From NCBI GenBank assembly GCA_027920525.1, contig CP115858.1, positions 4,774,001 through 4,838,000 on the forward strand: 64,000 nt of DNA, read 5' to 3'. The translations under genes and the position numbers were made by a program. Position 1 is the stretch's first letter. The number at the start of each line of letters is the position of its first letter. Shown here piece by piece: positions 43,430-52,486 of this stretch. The notes below the pieces were generated by a model that saw only the letters and a list, made by a program, of their open reading frames with translations, made no database searches and was not told the origin of the DNA. The stretch comes from Chryseobacterium daecheongense. GTDB taxonomy: Bacteria > Bacteroidota > Bacteroidia > Flavobacteriales > Weeksellaceae.

Positions 43430-44281
43430 ATGGAAAAAGTAGCTTTTATCATCAACCCGTTTTCTGCCAAAAGGAATTATCAGCCATTTCTCAATGAGTT
43501 GAAAAAAAAGGTGGAAAATCCCCTTTACTATATTTCAGAATCCATTCAGGGAACAGATGATTTTATTGAAGAGCACTTCAATGAAATAGAAATTTTTGTT
43601 GCAATAGGAGGGGATGGCACTATTTCTACAGTAGCAAGGAAGTTGATTAATACACCTAAAATTTTAGCTATTTTTCCGGCAGGTTCAGGAAACGGATTCT
43701 CGAACGAAACCCAATTCAGCAAAAATCTAGATGAACTACTGGATAAGCTAAAGGCGAAAAAATCCAGAAAAATTGACACTTTTACCGTAAATGAAAGACT
43801 TTCCATCAATGTTTCAGGAACAGGATTTGATGGCAAGGTGGTAAAAGAATTTGAAAAGACGGACAGGGGTTTCAAAAATTACATCAAGGTTTCCCTTAAA
43901 ACCTTTTTTAATTATAAACCCATTAAGGTTAAATTTGTTGATGAAGCTTACCAGCAATATAACGGCAGATATCTGATGCTGAATATTGCTAATACCCGTC
44001 AGTTTGGAAATAATGCATATATTGCTCCGCACGCGAGTAAAAGTGACGGATTGGTCGATATGGTTTTGGTTAAGAAGTTTCCATTAACCTATTCTGCATT
44101 ATTTGCATACAGGATGTTTACCAAAAAACTGAAAGATGATGATTATGTGACCTATCTTCCGGTTTCAGAAATCGAGTTCAGTGTCAATACCAAAAACTGG
44201 CACCTGGATGGTGAATTTAATAAAATAAAATCCCCGATCCATATTAAGGTGCTTCCTGCCAGTCTGACGATTCTAATTTAA
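43430..44281 (+). CDS. Diacylglycerol kinase family lipid kinase
   Basis: A 283-residue soluble enzyme of the DAGK/YegS/sphingosine kinase-like family. N-terminal [12 protein letters not shown], the ATP-binding [16 protein letters not shown] near residues 55-70, and [12 protein letters not shown] near 83-94 are diagnostic. A C-terminal beta-sandwich (about 125-283) contains [17 protein letters not shown] and WHLDGEF motifs. The lipid substrate is not evident. ATG 43430 is used since the longer frame begins in the preceding terminator. It converges with the symporter gene. Confidence 0.9.
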   Translation: MEKVAFIINPFSAKRNYQPFLNELKKKVENPLYYISESIQGTDDFIEEHFNEIEIFVAIGGDGTISTVARKLINTPKILAIFPAGSGNGFSNETQFSKNLDELLDKLKAKKSRKIDTFTVNERLSINVSGTGFDGKVVKEFEKTDRGFKNYIKVSLKTFFNYKPIKVKFVDEAYQQYNGRYLMLNIANTRQFGNNAYIAPHASKSDGLVDMVLVKKFPLTYSALFAYRMFTKKLKDDDYVTYLPVSEIEFSVNTKNWHLDGEFNKIKSPIHIKVLPASLTILI

Positions 44282-45558
44282 GCCTCTAACTTCTTTTCTA
44301 CTTCTTGTGGATGGTTCAGGGAGTAATGGAGCTGTTCTTTATCCAGTTGTTTTTCCCAATTTGCAACCACTACAGTGGCTACGGAATTTCCTATAACGTT
44401 GGTCAATGCCCGGCACTCGCTCATGAATTTATCGATTCCCAGGATCAGTGTCATTCCTGCAATCGGAATCTCCGGAACTACAGCCAATGTAGCTGCTAAA
44501 GTTACAAATCCGGCTCCTGTTACGCCCGCTGCACCTTTAGAACTTAGCATAGCGACAAGGAGTAGCATTAATTGTTTTTCCAGTGGCAGATGAATATTCA
44601 GGGCTTGTGCTATGAACAATGAAGCCAGTGTCATGTAAATATTAGTGCCATCGAGGTTGAAAGAATAGCCGGTGGGAACCACCAATCCTACGATAGCTTT
44701 GGAGCATCCTGCTTTTTCAAGCTTTTCCATAATTCCCGGTAATGCGGATTCTGAAGAGCTGGTTCCCAGAACTAAAAGAAGCTCCTCTTTAAGATAAAAC
44801 ATCAGCTTAAAAATGCTGAAACCATTATACCAGGCAACAGCACCCAGTATCAAAACAACAAATAGTAATGAGGTGATATAAAATGTCCCTACCAGGAACA
44901 GAAGATTGAGAACTGAATGAAGACCATATTTTCCGATGGTAAAAGCCATTGCCCCGAAAGCTCCGATGGGAGCAAGTTTCATAAGCATATGCACGATTTT
45001 AAAAACAGGTGTTGAAAGATCCTGCAGAAAGTTGGTTATCCTTTGGCTTTTTTCTTTTGTCAATACAAGTGCAACTCCCATTAAAATAGCGACCAATAAG
45101 ACCTGAAGAATATTTTCACCGACCAGGGGACTGAAAAGGGTTTCGGGAATAATATTCATCATAAAGCCCGTAAGTGTGGATTCGTGGGCTTTTTGCTGAT
45201 ACTGGGAAATATCTCCAGAAAGCGAGGCCGGATCAATATTCAAGCCTGTGCCGGGTTGAAGGATGTTACCGACGATTAATCCGATGATTAAAGCTAATGT
45301 TGAAAAAGTAAAAAAATAGATCATTGCCTTTACTGCAATTCTCCCTACCTTTTTTAGGTCGGTCATATGGGCAATTCCTAATGTAAGCGTAATAAAAATT
45401 ACCGGAGCAATAATCATTTTTACAAGTTTGATAAAGCCATCGCCTAAAGGCTTCATTTTCTCTCCCAGTTCGGGATAGAACCTTCCCAGAAGTATACCTG
45501 CAATGATGGCGATGATTACCTGAAAATAGAGCTGCTGATAGATTTTTTTTGCTTTCAA
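44278..45558 (-). CDS. Dicarboxylate/amino acid:cation symporter
   Basis: A 426-residue inner-membrane carrier of the DAACS family (DctA/GltP). Family motifs: [18 protein letters not shown] at the N-terminus, [16 protein letters not shown], the serine-rich hairpin [42 protein letters not shown] and [28 protein letters not shown]. It takes up C4-dicarboxylates or acidic amino acids with Na or H. I place the start at TTG 45558 ([13 protein letters not shown]), where family similarity begins; an in-frame ATG at 45624 adds 22 unusual residues read through an inverted repeat. Confidence 0.88.
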   Translation of the reverse strand: MKAKKIYQQLYFQVIIAIIAGILLGRFYPELGEKMKPLGDGFIKLVKMIIAPVIFITLTLGIAHMTDLKKVGRIAVKAMIYFFTFSTLALIIGLIVGNILQPGTGLNIDPASLSGDISQYQQKAHESTLTGFMMNIIPETLFSPLVGENILQVLLVAILMGVALVLTKEKSQRITNFLQDLSTPVFKIVHMLMKLAPIGAFGAMAFTIGKYGLHSVLNLLFLVGTFYITSLLFVVLILGAVAWYNGFSIFKLMFYLKEELLLVLGTSSSESALPGIMEKLEKAGCSKAIVGLVVPTGYSFNLDGTNIYMTLASLFIAQALNIHLPLEKQLMLLLVAMLSSKGAAGVTGAGFVTLAATLAVVPEIPIAGMTLILGIDKFMSECRALTNVIGNSVATVVVANWEKQLDKEQLHYSLNHPQEVEKKLEA

Positions 45559-45573
45559 TGGGGTGTTTTTTAA

Positions 45574-45659
45574 TTTAAAGGACGAAAAGTAAGAAAAAAT
45601 ATCAGGAATCATGATAGATGTCATGAAAAAATGATCTTTTCCTTGTTTCGTCCTTTAAA
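45574..45659. repeat. 14-bp inverted repeat with symmetric centre upstream of dctA-type gene
   Basis: TTTAAAGGACGAAA (45574-45587) and its perfect reverse complement (45646-45659) flank 58 bases. Near the centre TCATGA occurs twice (45609-45614 and 45621-45626), almost symmetric about the same point. It lies between gamma-glutamyltransferase and the symporter, where the symporter promoter should be (minus-strand TACTTTTC at 45584-45591 is a poor -7 box). It could be an operator pair, a cruciform or an invertible segment. Confidence 0.6.
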
Positions 45660-45694
45660 TATTTAGTTGAAAATTACAAATAGGTAAACAGAAG

Positions 45695-47383
45695 TTATTC
45701 TGTTGCGACAGAGTCGTCACCACGTCCGTCCGCTACTGCATGTATGTTTCCATTCTCATCAATAACGATCATTTCTGTTTTTCCGATCTGTTTTACTTTT
45801 TCGATAACATAATTTTTAGCCTTTAATTCAGAAATTGTTGATTCCGGAAAATTGTTTTCCACAGATACGGTTTCTGGAAGCCATTGGTGATGGAATTTAG
45901 GTGCGTTTACGGAAATATTGGCGTTCAATTTAAAATCAACAACATCTACGATGGATTGATATACTGATGTCGGAATTGTTGTTCCGCCGGGTGTTCCAAC
46001 TACCATAAAAGGTCTTCCGTTTTTTAAGAGTATGGTAGGAGTCATGGATGAGAGCATCCTCTTATTCGGTTGAATAGAATTGGCTTCCCCGCCTACAGCC
46101 CCAAACATATTCGGAACTCCCGGTTTGATAGAAAAGTCATCCATTTCATTATTTAAAAAGAATCCTGCTCCGGACACAACCACTTTACTTCCGTAATACC
46201 CGTTAAGGGTAGTGGTTACAGATGCAGCATTTCCATCCTTATCAATTACTGAAATGTGGGTCGTTTGTGTTGATTCTTTAGGTTGCTTTATGATCTTTCC
46301 AACCTCAGAGCTAGGCGTGGCCTTAGAAAAACTAAAGCTTTTCCATCTCTTTTTCAAATAATCATCAGAGATAAGATAAGAGGTCTTATCTCCTATAAAA
46401 TCCGGATCCCCCATATATTCTGCACGGTCAGCATAGGCTCTTCTTTCGGCTTCTACCATAATCTGTACGGCAGGAGTAGAATTCAGCTGATATTTTTCTA
46501 AATTTTCAAAACTTGCCATTCTCAGCATCTGGGCTAAAAGAACTCCACCACTAGACGGTAAGGGCATGGAAACAACATTATTCCCTTTGTAATCAAATTC
46601 AAGAGCTTTTCTCTGGGCAACCTTATAGTTTTTTAAATCTTCAGAAGTGATAATTCCGTTTCCTCTTTTCATTTCAGAAACAATAAGGGCTGCGGTTTTA
46701 CCTTCATAAAATCCTTTTGCTCCTTCTTTCTGTATAAGTTTTAAAGTTTCAGCTAATTCTTTCTGAACCAAAATATCACCCGCTTTCCACGGGGTGTCTT
46801 TTACAAAAGGAATTGGTGATTGATTGTGTTTTTGGAAATTTACCTTGTGGGTGTTAAGCATATCAGCTTCTTTTTCTGTAATAGCAAACCCTTTCTCAGC
46901 GAGATCTATGGCTGGCTGAATGATTTTTTCCATGGGAAGGTTGCAATATTTTAGGGTAGCAAAAAAGCCTGCAATACTACCAGGGATTCCTACAGCTAAT
47001 CTGCCGTTCTGCGAAAGGTCTGTACTGGCTTTTCCTGTTTTGTCGACGTACATATCTCTCGATGCATTCCTTGGGGCTGTTTCTCTATAATCGATCGTAA
47101 ATTTTTCACCATTATTTTTTACACCCACTAAAAATCCGCCACCGCCTATATTTCCTGCCTGAGGATAAACCACAGCTAATGCATATTGAGTGGCTATAAC
47201 AGCATCATAAGCATTTCCTCCTTGCTTCATGATTTTTGCTCCTGCTTCACTTGCTAGCGGATGGGCAGAAACAACAACTCCTTTGTTTTTTACCTTAACT
47301 TCTTTTACGATATTAAAATCTGTATACTGACTCCAGTACAGGTTTGTGCTTAAAAACACGGCGGCGAATAATAGGTTCTTCAT
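45695..47383 (-). CDS. ggt: Gamma-glutamyltransferase
   Basis: A 562-residue exported enzyme (signal peptide MKNLLFAAVFLSTNLYWSQ) hydrolysing or transferring the gamma-glutamyl group of glutathione and related peptides. It is made as a proenzyme that self-cleaves before the catalytic Thr in QTTHISVIDKDGNAASVTTTLN (around residue 375). VSAHPLASEAGAKIMKQGGNAYDAVIA and MPLPSSGGVLLAQMLRM are other family blocks, and VVGTPGGTTIPTSVYQ is near the C-terminus. Monocistronic, followed by a 14-bp inverted repeat and the symporter gene, which could import the released glutamate. Confidence 0.94.
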   Translation of the reverse strand: MKNLLFAAVFLSTNLYWSQYTDFNIVKEVKVKNKGVVVSAHPLASEAGAKIMKQGGNAYDAVIATQYALAVVYPQAGNIGGGGFLVGVKNNGEKFTIDYRETAPRNASRDMYVDKTGKASTDLSQNGRLAVGIPGSIAGFFATLKYCNLPMEKIIQPAIDLAEKGFAITEKEADMLNTHKVNFQKHNQSPIPFVKDTPWKAGDILVQKELAETLKLIQKEGAKGFYEGKTAALIVSEMKRGNGIITSEDLKNYKVAQRKALEFDYKGNNVVSMPLPSSGGVLLAQMLRMASFENLEKYQLNSTPAVQIMVEAERRAYADRAEYMGDPDFIGDKTSYLISDDYLKKRWKSFSFSKATPSSEVGKIIKQPKESTQTTHISVIDKDGNAASVTTTLNGYYGSKVVVSGAGFFLNNEMDDFSIKPGVPNMFGAVGGEANSIQPNKRMLSSMTPTILLKNGRPFMVVGTPGGTTIPTSVYQSIVDVVDFKLNANISVNAPKFHHQWLPETVSVENNFPESTISELKAKNYVIEKVKQIGKTEMIVIDENGNIHAVADGRGDDSVATE

Positions 47384-47406
47384 ACCATTTTGCTTTTTAT
47401 TGATAG

Positions 47407-47414
47407 CAAAATTA
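47407..47414 (-). promoter_or_regulatory. -7 promoter box of ggt
   Basis: Minus-strand TAATTTTG, exact TAnnTTTG match, 23 bases before the ATG at 47383. Confidence 0.5.
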
Positions 47415-47590
47415 TATATTTTTAAATGAAAAATTTCTTTTTCAGGTCTATATGTATAATTGATCAGCTGAAGGATTAATTGCGTATTATGTTATTTTTA
47501 TTAAAACGACAGATGATGTTTATTTTGTATAATTTTTACTCGTTTTAAATAATTATAATTTAATAAAATTGGTTTTTGTTTGCGTTTAAA

Positions 47591-47620
47591 TTGTTTTTAA
47601 AAGATAATTCATTACTTTTG
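47591..47620 (+). promoter_or_regulatory. Promoter of the large TonB receptor gene
   Basis: TTG (47591-47593) and TACTTTTG (47613-47620) are 19 bases apart, an ideal Bacteroidota -33/-7 pair, 16 bases before the ATG. No Fur-box-like site is seen in the 250-base gap. Confidence 0.65.
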
Positions 47621-47636
47621 GAAAAAAAACAACCGT

Positions 47637-50483
47637 ATGATTAAAAATTACCAGAAGGCAGCTTCTCTTGCTGCATTATTTTTTGTTTCCGTTTATGCCC
47701 ATGCGCAAACCGATTCTACAAAAACAAAGAATATAGAAGAAATCAAAATTACCTTAGGGTCCAGAAACAAAGCAAGAGTAGCAACGGATACGCCTGTACC
47801 TGTGGATGTTATCAATATCAGTTCACAGTCTGTTATCACTCCGCAGATGGATCTCAACCAGATTCTGAATTATGCAGCTCCTTCGTTTACCTCAAATTCA
47901 ACCACAGTTGCAGACGGTACGGATCATATTGATCCGGCTCAGTTGAGAGGGTTGGGTCCCGACCAGGTATTGGTTTTGCTTAATGGTAAAAGAAGACATA
48001 CCTCTTCGCTGGTTAATGTAAATGGTTCTCCCGGAAGAGGTTCTGTGGGAACCGATCTGAATGCATTGCCTGCATTTGCTATAGAACGTCTGGAAGTCTT
48101 GAGAGATGGAGCTTCTGCACAATATGGTTCCGATGCTATTGCGGGGGTGATTAATGTTATCATGAAGAAGAATACCAATGCATTTACTTCGGCAATTACA
48201 GCAGGGGGATTTAATTCCAAAGGATCCAATGACCACAGCGGAGGCTGGGATGGAGGTAAATATCAATTAGACCTTAATTATGGTACAGCTATAGGAAAGA
48301 ATGGATTCATCAATTTTACGGCAAGTTTAATGAAGCGGGAAGAGACACGAAGAGCCAATGCTGCTACCGGGCAGATTTTTAATGCCTATAATGCTATCGA
48401 ACAAAGGGCGCTGGAGAACGGTGTCAATATTTCCTCCCTTTTCGGAAATATCGGGAACACTCCCAATTCCCAACAGATTATTGATTATATTCATCAATAT
48501 GCTCAAAATGTAAATTATTTTAGTCCCGCTTTTCAAACTGAGATTCAGAATGCCAATAGTATTTCTCAGCTTCAAACACTTTTAAAAACTGATGTTTCAG
48601 AAAATGAAATGGCATACAGAGGGCTTGCGAGAAACGATTTTAATATGAGAGTAGGACAGTCCAGGTTGACATCGGGGCAGTTTTTCATGAATTCTGAATT
48701 TGATCTTGCTTCTTCCGTAAAAGGATATGCTTTTGGGGGGATTTCCTATAGAAGTGGCAATGCGGGAGGTTTTTTCCGCAGGCCTTATGAGAGTAGGGCT
48801 TCTACTTCTATTTATCCCAATGGTTTCCTGCCTGAAATCGCTTCTGATGTTATAGATCTTTCCCTGGCAACAGGTTTTAAAGGTAAAATAGGGAATATTA
48901 ATTATGATATAAGCAACACATACGGTCGGAATACTTTCGATTATACCATTAAAAATACGGCGAATGCTTCTATGCTTTATCCGAGTAAAACAGAATTTAA
49001 AGCTGGAGGACTCAATTTTTCACAGAATACCGTTAATGCGGATTTTGACACAAAAGTTGACTGGCTTCAGGGGTTTAATATTGCATTTGGGGGAGAGGCC
49101 AGATTTGAGAGGTATAAAATTCAAAGTGGAGAACAGGATTCCTGGGCACTCTACGATATTAATGGTAATATTCAGGATGTTTCAACACCTGCTAATCTTA
49201 AACCGACTGATTTTTTTGGTGCGGTGAGACCAGGTGGAGCTCAGGTATTTCCGGGATTCAGACCAGCGAATAGTCTAAATAAAGGAAGGAGCTCTGTAGC
49301 CGGATATATAGACACTGAACTTGATGTTACGGATAAATGGCTGATAAGCGGTGCCGTGAGATATGAGAATTATTCTGACTTTGGATCCACATTTAATTAT
49401 AAAATTGCTACAAGATATAAGCTTACAGATCAGATTAACGTCAGGGCAGCACATTCTACTGGATTTCGTGCACCTTCTTTGCAGCAGATTTATTATAACG
49501 CAACATCTACACAATTTGTGGGTGGTATAGCGTATGAAGTTGGTACATTCTCTAATGATTCTGAAATAGCAAAAAATTTAGGAATTCCACAATTGAAACA
49601 GGAGGAATCTGTAAGCTATTCCGCCGGCTTTACTGCTAAAATACCTAATGCGAACCTTACATTTACGGTGGATGGATATTATATTAAAATTAAAAACAGA
49701 GTTGTTTTAACGGACCAGTTTTTGAGGCCAAGCGGGACGTATCCAGGCGGAAGTCCTTTGTTTAACCTTCAAAGGGAGTTTGATAAGGCTAATGCCAATG
49801 CGGCAACTTTTTTCGCCAATGCTATTGATACTCAGACAAAAGGATTGGAGGGTGTTATTTCCCACCGTGCTAAATTCTCATCAAACATTTCATTAAATTC
49901 CGATCTGGCTGTCACTATTTCCAAAACAAATAGGGTAGGGAATATCCACGGCTCTGATGTTTTAATTAATGCAGGGCAGATCAATCGTTATTATTCCGAG
50001 ACCAGTCGCATTTATGTAGAAGAAGCCGTTCCGAGGTTTAAAGCATCTCTTAATAACGGCCTGGAGATTGGTAGATTTAATGTTTTACTAAGAAATGTAT
50101 ATTTTGGAAAGGTGACCGATCCTAATACAATGGATGTTAATGGAGATGGTAAAATTGGCTATGAAATAATCAATGGCAGTGTTGTTGAAAATGAACATCC
50201 GGTTTGGGGTGCTAAGGTAATAACCGATCTTTCCGTTGGTTTTAAATTCAATAAGAGCTTTATCCTGACGATTGGTGCCAATAACCTGTTCGATATCTAT
50301 CCGGATAAAAATTATGGGCCAACGCCGGTGCAGAGGCCATCTGTGGATACTGCAGGAAATATTGTTTATACACCCGCTACAATTGATCTCTCTAATCAAA
50401 ATCAGTTTGTATATTCCAGAAATGTCTCGCAGTTTGGGATGAATGGAAGATTTCTTTTTACAAGGCTGAATTTTAGTTTTTAG
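47637..50483 (+). CDS. TonB-dependent receptor
   Basis: A 948-residue outer-membrane receptor with signal peptide (cleaved after HAQ near residue 23), plug domain (about 30-180, with EEIKITLGSRNKARVA, LRGLGPDQVLVLLNGKRRHTS and LRDGASAQYGSDAIAGVINVIMKK) and a barrel closing with RFLFTRLNFSF. The plug resembles receptors of the large FecA/iron-complex-like and vitamin B12-type group; no SusD partner is next to it, so it is not a typical glycan SusC. The substrate is unknown. Monocistronic with strong promoter and terminator. Confidence 0.9.
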   Translation: MIKNYQKAASLAALFFVSVYAHAQTDSTKTKNIEEIKITLGSRNKARVATDTPVPVDVINISSQSVITPQMDLNQILNYAAPSFTSNSTTVADGTDHIDPAQLRGLGPDQVLVLLNGKRRHTSSLVNVNGSPGRGSVGTDLNALPAFAIERLEVLRDGASAQYGSDAIAGVINVIMKKNTNAFTSAITAGGFNSKGSNDHSGGWDGGKYQLDLNYGTAIGKNGFINFTASLMKREETRRANAATGQIFNAYNAIEQRALENGVNISSLFGNIGNTPNSQQIIDYIHQYAQNVNYFSPAFQTEIQNANSISQLQTLLKTDVSENEMAYRGLARNDFNMRVGQSRLTSGQFFMNSEFDLASSVKGYAFGGISYRSGNAGGFFRRPYESRASTSIYPNGFLPEIASDVIDLSLATGFKGKIGNINYDISNTYGRNTFDYTIKNTANASMLYPSKTEFKAGGLNFSQNTVNADFDTKVDWLQGFNIAFGGEARFERYKIQSGEQDSWALYDINGNIQDVSTPANLKPTDFFGAVRPGGAQVFPGFRPANSLNKGRSSVAGYIDTELDVTDKWLISGAVRYENYSDFGSTFNYKIATRYKLTDQINVRAAHSTGFRAPSLQQIYYNATSTQFVGGIAYEVGTFSNDSEIAKNLGIPQLKQEESVSYSAGFTAKIPNANLTFTVDGYYIKIKNRVVLTDQFLRPSGTYPGGSPLFNLQREFDKANANAATFFANAIDTQTKGLEGVISHRAKFSSNISLNSDLAVTISKTNRVGNIHGSDVLINAGQINRYYSETSRIYVEEAVPRFKASLNNGLEIGRFNVLLRNVYFGKVTDPNTMDVNGDGKIGYEIINGSVVENEHPVWGAKVITDLSVGFKFNKSFILTIGANNLFDIYPDKNYGPTPVQRPSVDTAGNIVYTPATIDLSNQNQFVYSRNVSQFGMNGRFLFTRLNFSF

Positions 50484-50504
50484 AGAACTTCTGACAATGT
50501 TCTG

Positions 50505-50531
50505 AAGGTGTGTTTTTACGCACCTTTTTTT
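50505..50531 (+). terminator. Terminator of the TonB receptor gene
   Basis: AAGGTGTG and CGCACCTT pair (with one G-T) around TTTTTA, followed by a T-run. Confidence 0.7.
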
Positions 50532-50553
50532 ATTATGATAAGCATGATTTTTT

Positions 50554-50561
50554 TACTTTTG
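50554..50561 (+). promoter_or_regulatory. -7 promoter box of the threonine dehydrogenase gene
   Basis: TACTTTTG, exact TAnnTTTG match, 28 bases before the ATG at 50590. Confidence 0.5.
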
Positions 50562-50589
50562 TAAAATTCAAAACCTAAAAGAAATAAAA

Positions 50590-51555
50590 ATGGAATCCTA
50601 TACGGAAAAAATACTGATTACCGGTGCTTTAGGGCAAATCGGAACTGAACTTACCAACAGACTTGTTGAGATCCACGGAGCGGAAAATGTTGTAGCCTCA
50701 GGCCTCGACAGATGGCAGAAGGGAATTACATCAGCCGGCTATTATGAGAGAATGGATGTTACCAACACCCAGCTTGTGAGACAAATCATTAAAGATTATG
50801 ATATCACGACTGTCTATCACTTAGCTTCTTTATTGTCCGGAACCTCAGAAAAGCAGCCTATTTTTGCATGGAAGCTAAACCTGGAGCCTCTCCTTCATTT
50901 TTGTGAAATGGCAAGAGAAGGATTGCTTAAAAAGATCTTTTGGCCAAGTTCAATTGCAGTATTCGGAAAAGGAATTCCAAAAGAAAATGTTGAGCAGGAT
51001 GTAGTCCTGAATCCTACTACCGTTTATGGTATTTCTAAAATGGCAGGTGAAAAATGGTGTGAGTATTACTTTGACAAACACGGAGTGGATGTAAGAAGTA
51101 TCCGTTATCCGGGGTTAATTTCATGGAAGACTCCGGCAGGGGGAGGAACTACGGATTATGCGGTAGAGATTTTTTACGAAGCGATAGAGGAGGGGAAGTA
51201 CACGAGTTTTATTTCTGAAAATACAGGGATGCCTATGTTGTATATGGATGATGCTATCAATGCGACATTGAAATTAATGGAGGCTCCAAAAGAAAGTTTA
51301 ACGGTTCGTTCTTCTTATAATTTAGGTGGAATGTCATTTACTCCAAAAGAATTGGCAGAAGAAATCAAGAAAGAAATTCCGGATTTTGAGATCGATTATA
51401 AACCTGATTTCAGACAAGAAATTGCAGATTCATGGCCAGCTTCAATTGATGATTCAATCGCCAAAAAAGATTGGGGACTGACGTATGATTTTGGAATTTC
51501 TGAAATGACAAAAGACATGATCAAGAATCTTAAAGTAAAATTAGGTAAAAATTAG
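50590..51555 (+). CDS. SDR-type L-threonine 3-dehydrogenase (epimerase-like)
   Basis: A 321-residue extended short-chain dehydrogenase. The NAD motif ITGALGQIG is at residues 10-18, the catalytic Tyr-Lys pair in TTVYGISKMAGEKW (about 145-155), and YPGLISWKTPAGGGTTDYAVEIFYEA is highly characteristic of SDR-type threonine dehydrogenases like that of Flavobacterium frigidimaris. The enzyme oxidises L-threonine to 2-amino-3-oxobutyrate, normally cleaved next by Kbl, which is not in the window. Monocistronic. Confidence 0.88.
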   Translation: MESYTEKILITGALGQIGTELTNRLVEIHGAENVVASGLDRWQKGITSAGYYERMDVTNTQLVRQIIKDYDITTVYHLASLLSGTSEKQPIFAWKLNLEPLLHFCEMAREGLLKKIFWPSSIAVFGKGIPKENVEQDVVLNPTTVYGISKMAGEKWCEYYFDKHGVDVRSIRYPGLISWKTPAGGGTTDYAVEIFYEAIEEGKYTSFISENTGMPMLYMDDAINATLKLMEAPKESLTVRSSYNLGGMSFTPKELAEEIKKEIPDFEIDYKPDFRQEIADSWPASIDDSIAKKDWGLTYDFGISEMTKDMIKNLKVKLGKN

Positions 51556-51639
51556 TTACTTAAAGTATAGCTTTAATTAAAAATGTTTTTAACGTCTCAT
51601 TTTTAATGTATTATAAAATTTATATAAAATTAAGTTTAA

Positions 51640-52392
51640 ATGGTATTATTAACTTTTAACATCCTTGATATTGAAGCAAAGACTAAAACTAATGCTCAGA
51701 TTACAGGCGATGACCGGTTAAAAATAACAGTTGATAATACAAAAGCTATTCTCAGAATTTTGGATATTCACGATACGAAAGCCACATTTTTTATTGAGGT
51801 CTCCATCGTTGAAAAACTTCATCATCTTATAAAAGCAATTTCAACCCGTGGGCATGAAATTGCTTTTTATAATAAAAATTCTTCCCTTCAGGAAATCGAA
51901 GCAGTTAAGAAAAATATAGAAGAATGTTTTGGAAAACAGATACGGGGAATTCGCCAGAAAGACGTAAAACTTCCGCAGGAGAATTTGAAATTACTTGAGT
52001 TTAATTATGTTTCCAATATCGATAATGCCAATATTCTTTTTCCGTTCAAAAGGCTGAAAAGAGATACTGAGATTACAGAAGAAGATGGGTTAAGTATTAT
52101 TCCGGAAAGTATTTCGCCGTACAGTCAATTACCCTATAATGATTTTGTATTTCAGATATTGCCCATGAAATATTACCAGAATATGGTTTTTGAAACATTA
52201 AAGAATGATGAATTTGTTTTGATCTATCTTAACTCCTGGCAGTTTACGGATTTTAAGACATATCCCTTTGATATTCCCTTTTACAGAAGCTTTTCATCAG
52301 GAAAAAAAATGGAGGACAAATTAAATGCCCTCCTTACCTGGATCAACGAGAAAGAAATGGCTACTTCCCGCATGAAAGATTATATTTTTTAA
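51640..52392 (+). CDS. Degenerate polysaccharide deacetylase (NodB) homologue
   Basis: A 250-residue cytoplasmic-looking protein. The NodB core is recognisable in DIHDTKATFFIEVSIVEKLHHLIKAISTRGHEIAFYN (residues 45-81) and in IRGIRQKDVKLP. The catalytic residues are missing: the first Asp-Asp motif is FNILDIE, and the HxxHS/T metal motif after RGHEIA reads FYNKNSS. It is related to the XrtA-associated deacetylase type. Without metal ligands it cannot be a normal deacetylase; a binding or regulatory role is possible. It is not co-transcribed with clear polysaccharide genes. Confidence 0.7.
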   Translation: MVLLTFNILDIEAKTKTNAQITGDDRLKITVDNTKAILRILDIHDTKATFFIEVSIVEKLHHLIKAISTRGHEIAFYNKNSSLQEIEAVKKNIEECFGKQIRGIRQKDVKLPQENLKLLEFNYVSNIDNANILFPFKRLKRDTEITEEDGLSIIPESISPYSQLPYNDFVFQILPMKYYQNMVFETLKNDEFVLIYLNSWQFTDFKTYPFDIPFYRSFSSGKKMEDKLNALLTWINEKEMATSRMKDYIF

Positions 52393-52486
52393 TAAGAAAG
52401 TTTACAGTAACGGACGAATTGAAAATGTCTTAAGTAGTTTATTGAAATGATACCTAAGATCTAATTTGTCTTCTAACTTCTAACTT

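Noticed and set aside
47898..48266. 122-codon antisense frame within the TonB receptor gene
   Set aside because: Shadow of the receptor plug coding sequence; no independent promoter or family similarity.
52393..52486. CTTCTAACTTCTAACTTCTAG short tandem phrase
   Set aside because: Only about two and a half copies; simple intergenic repeat without further signal, and no CRISPR-like spacing anywhere in the window.
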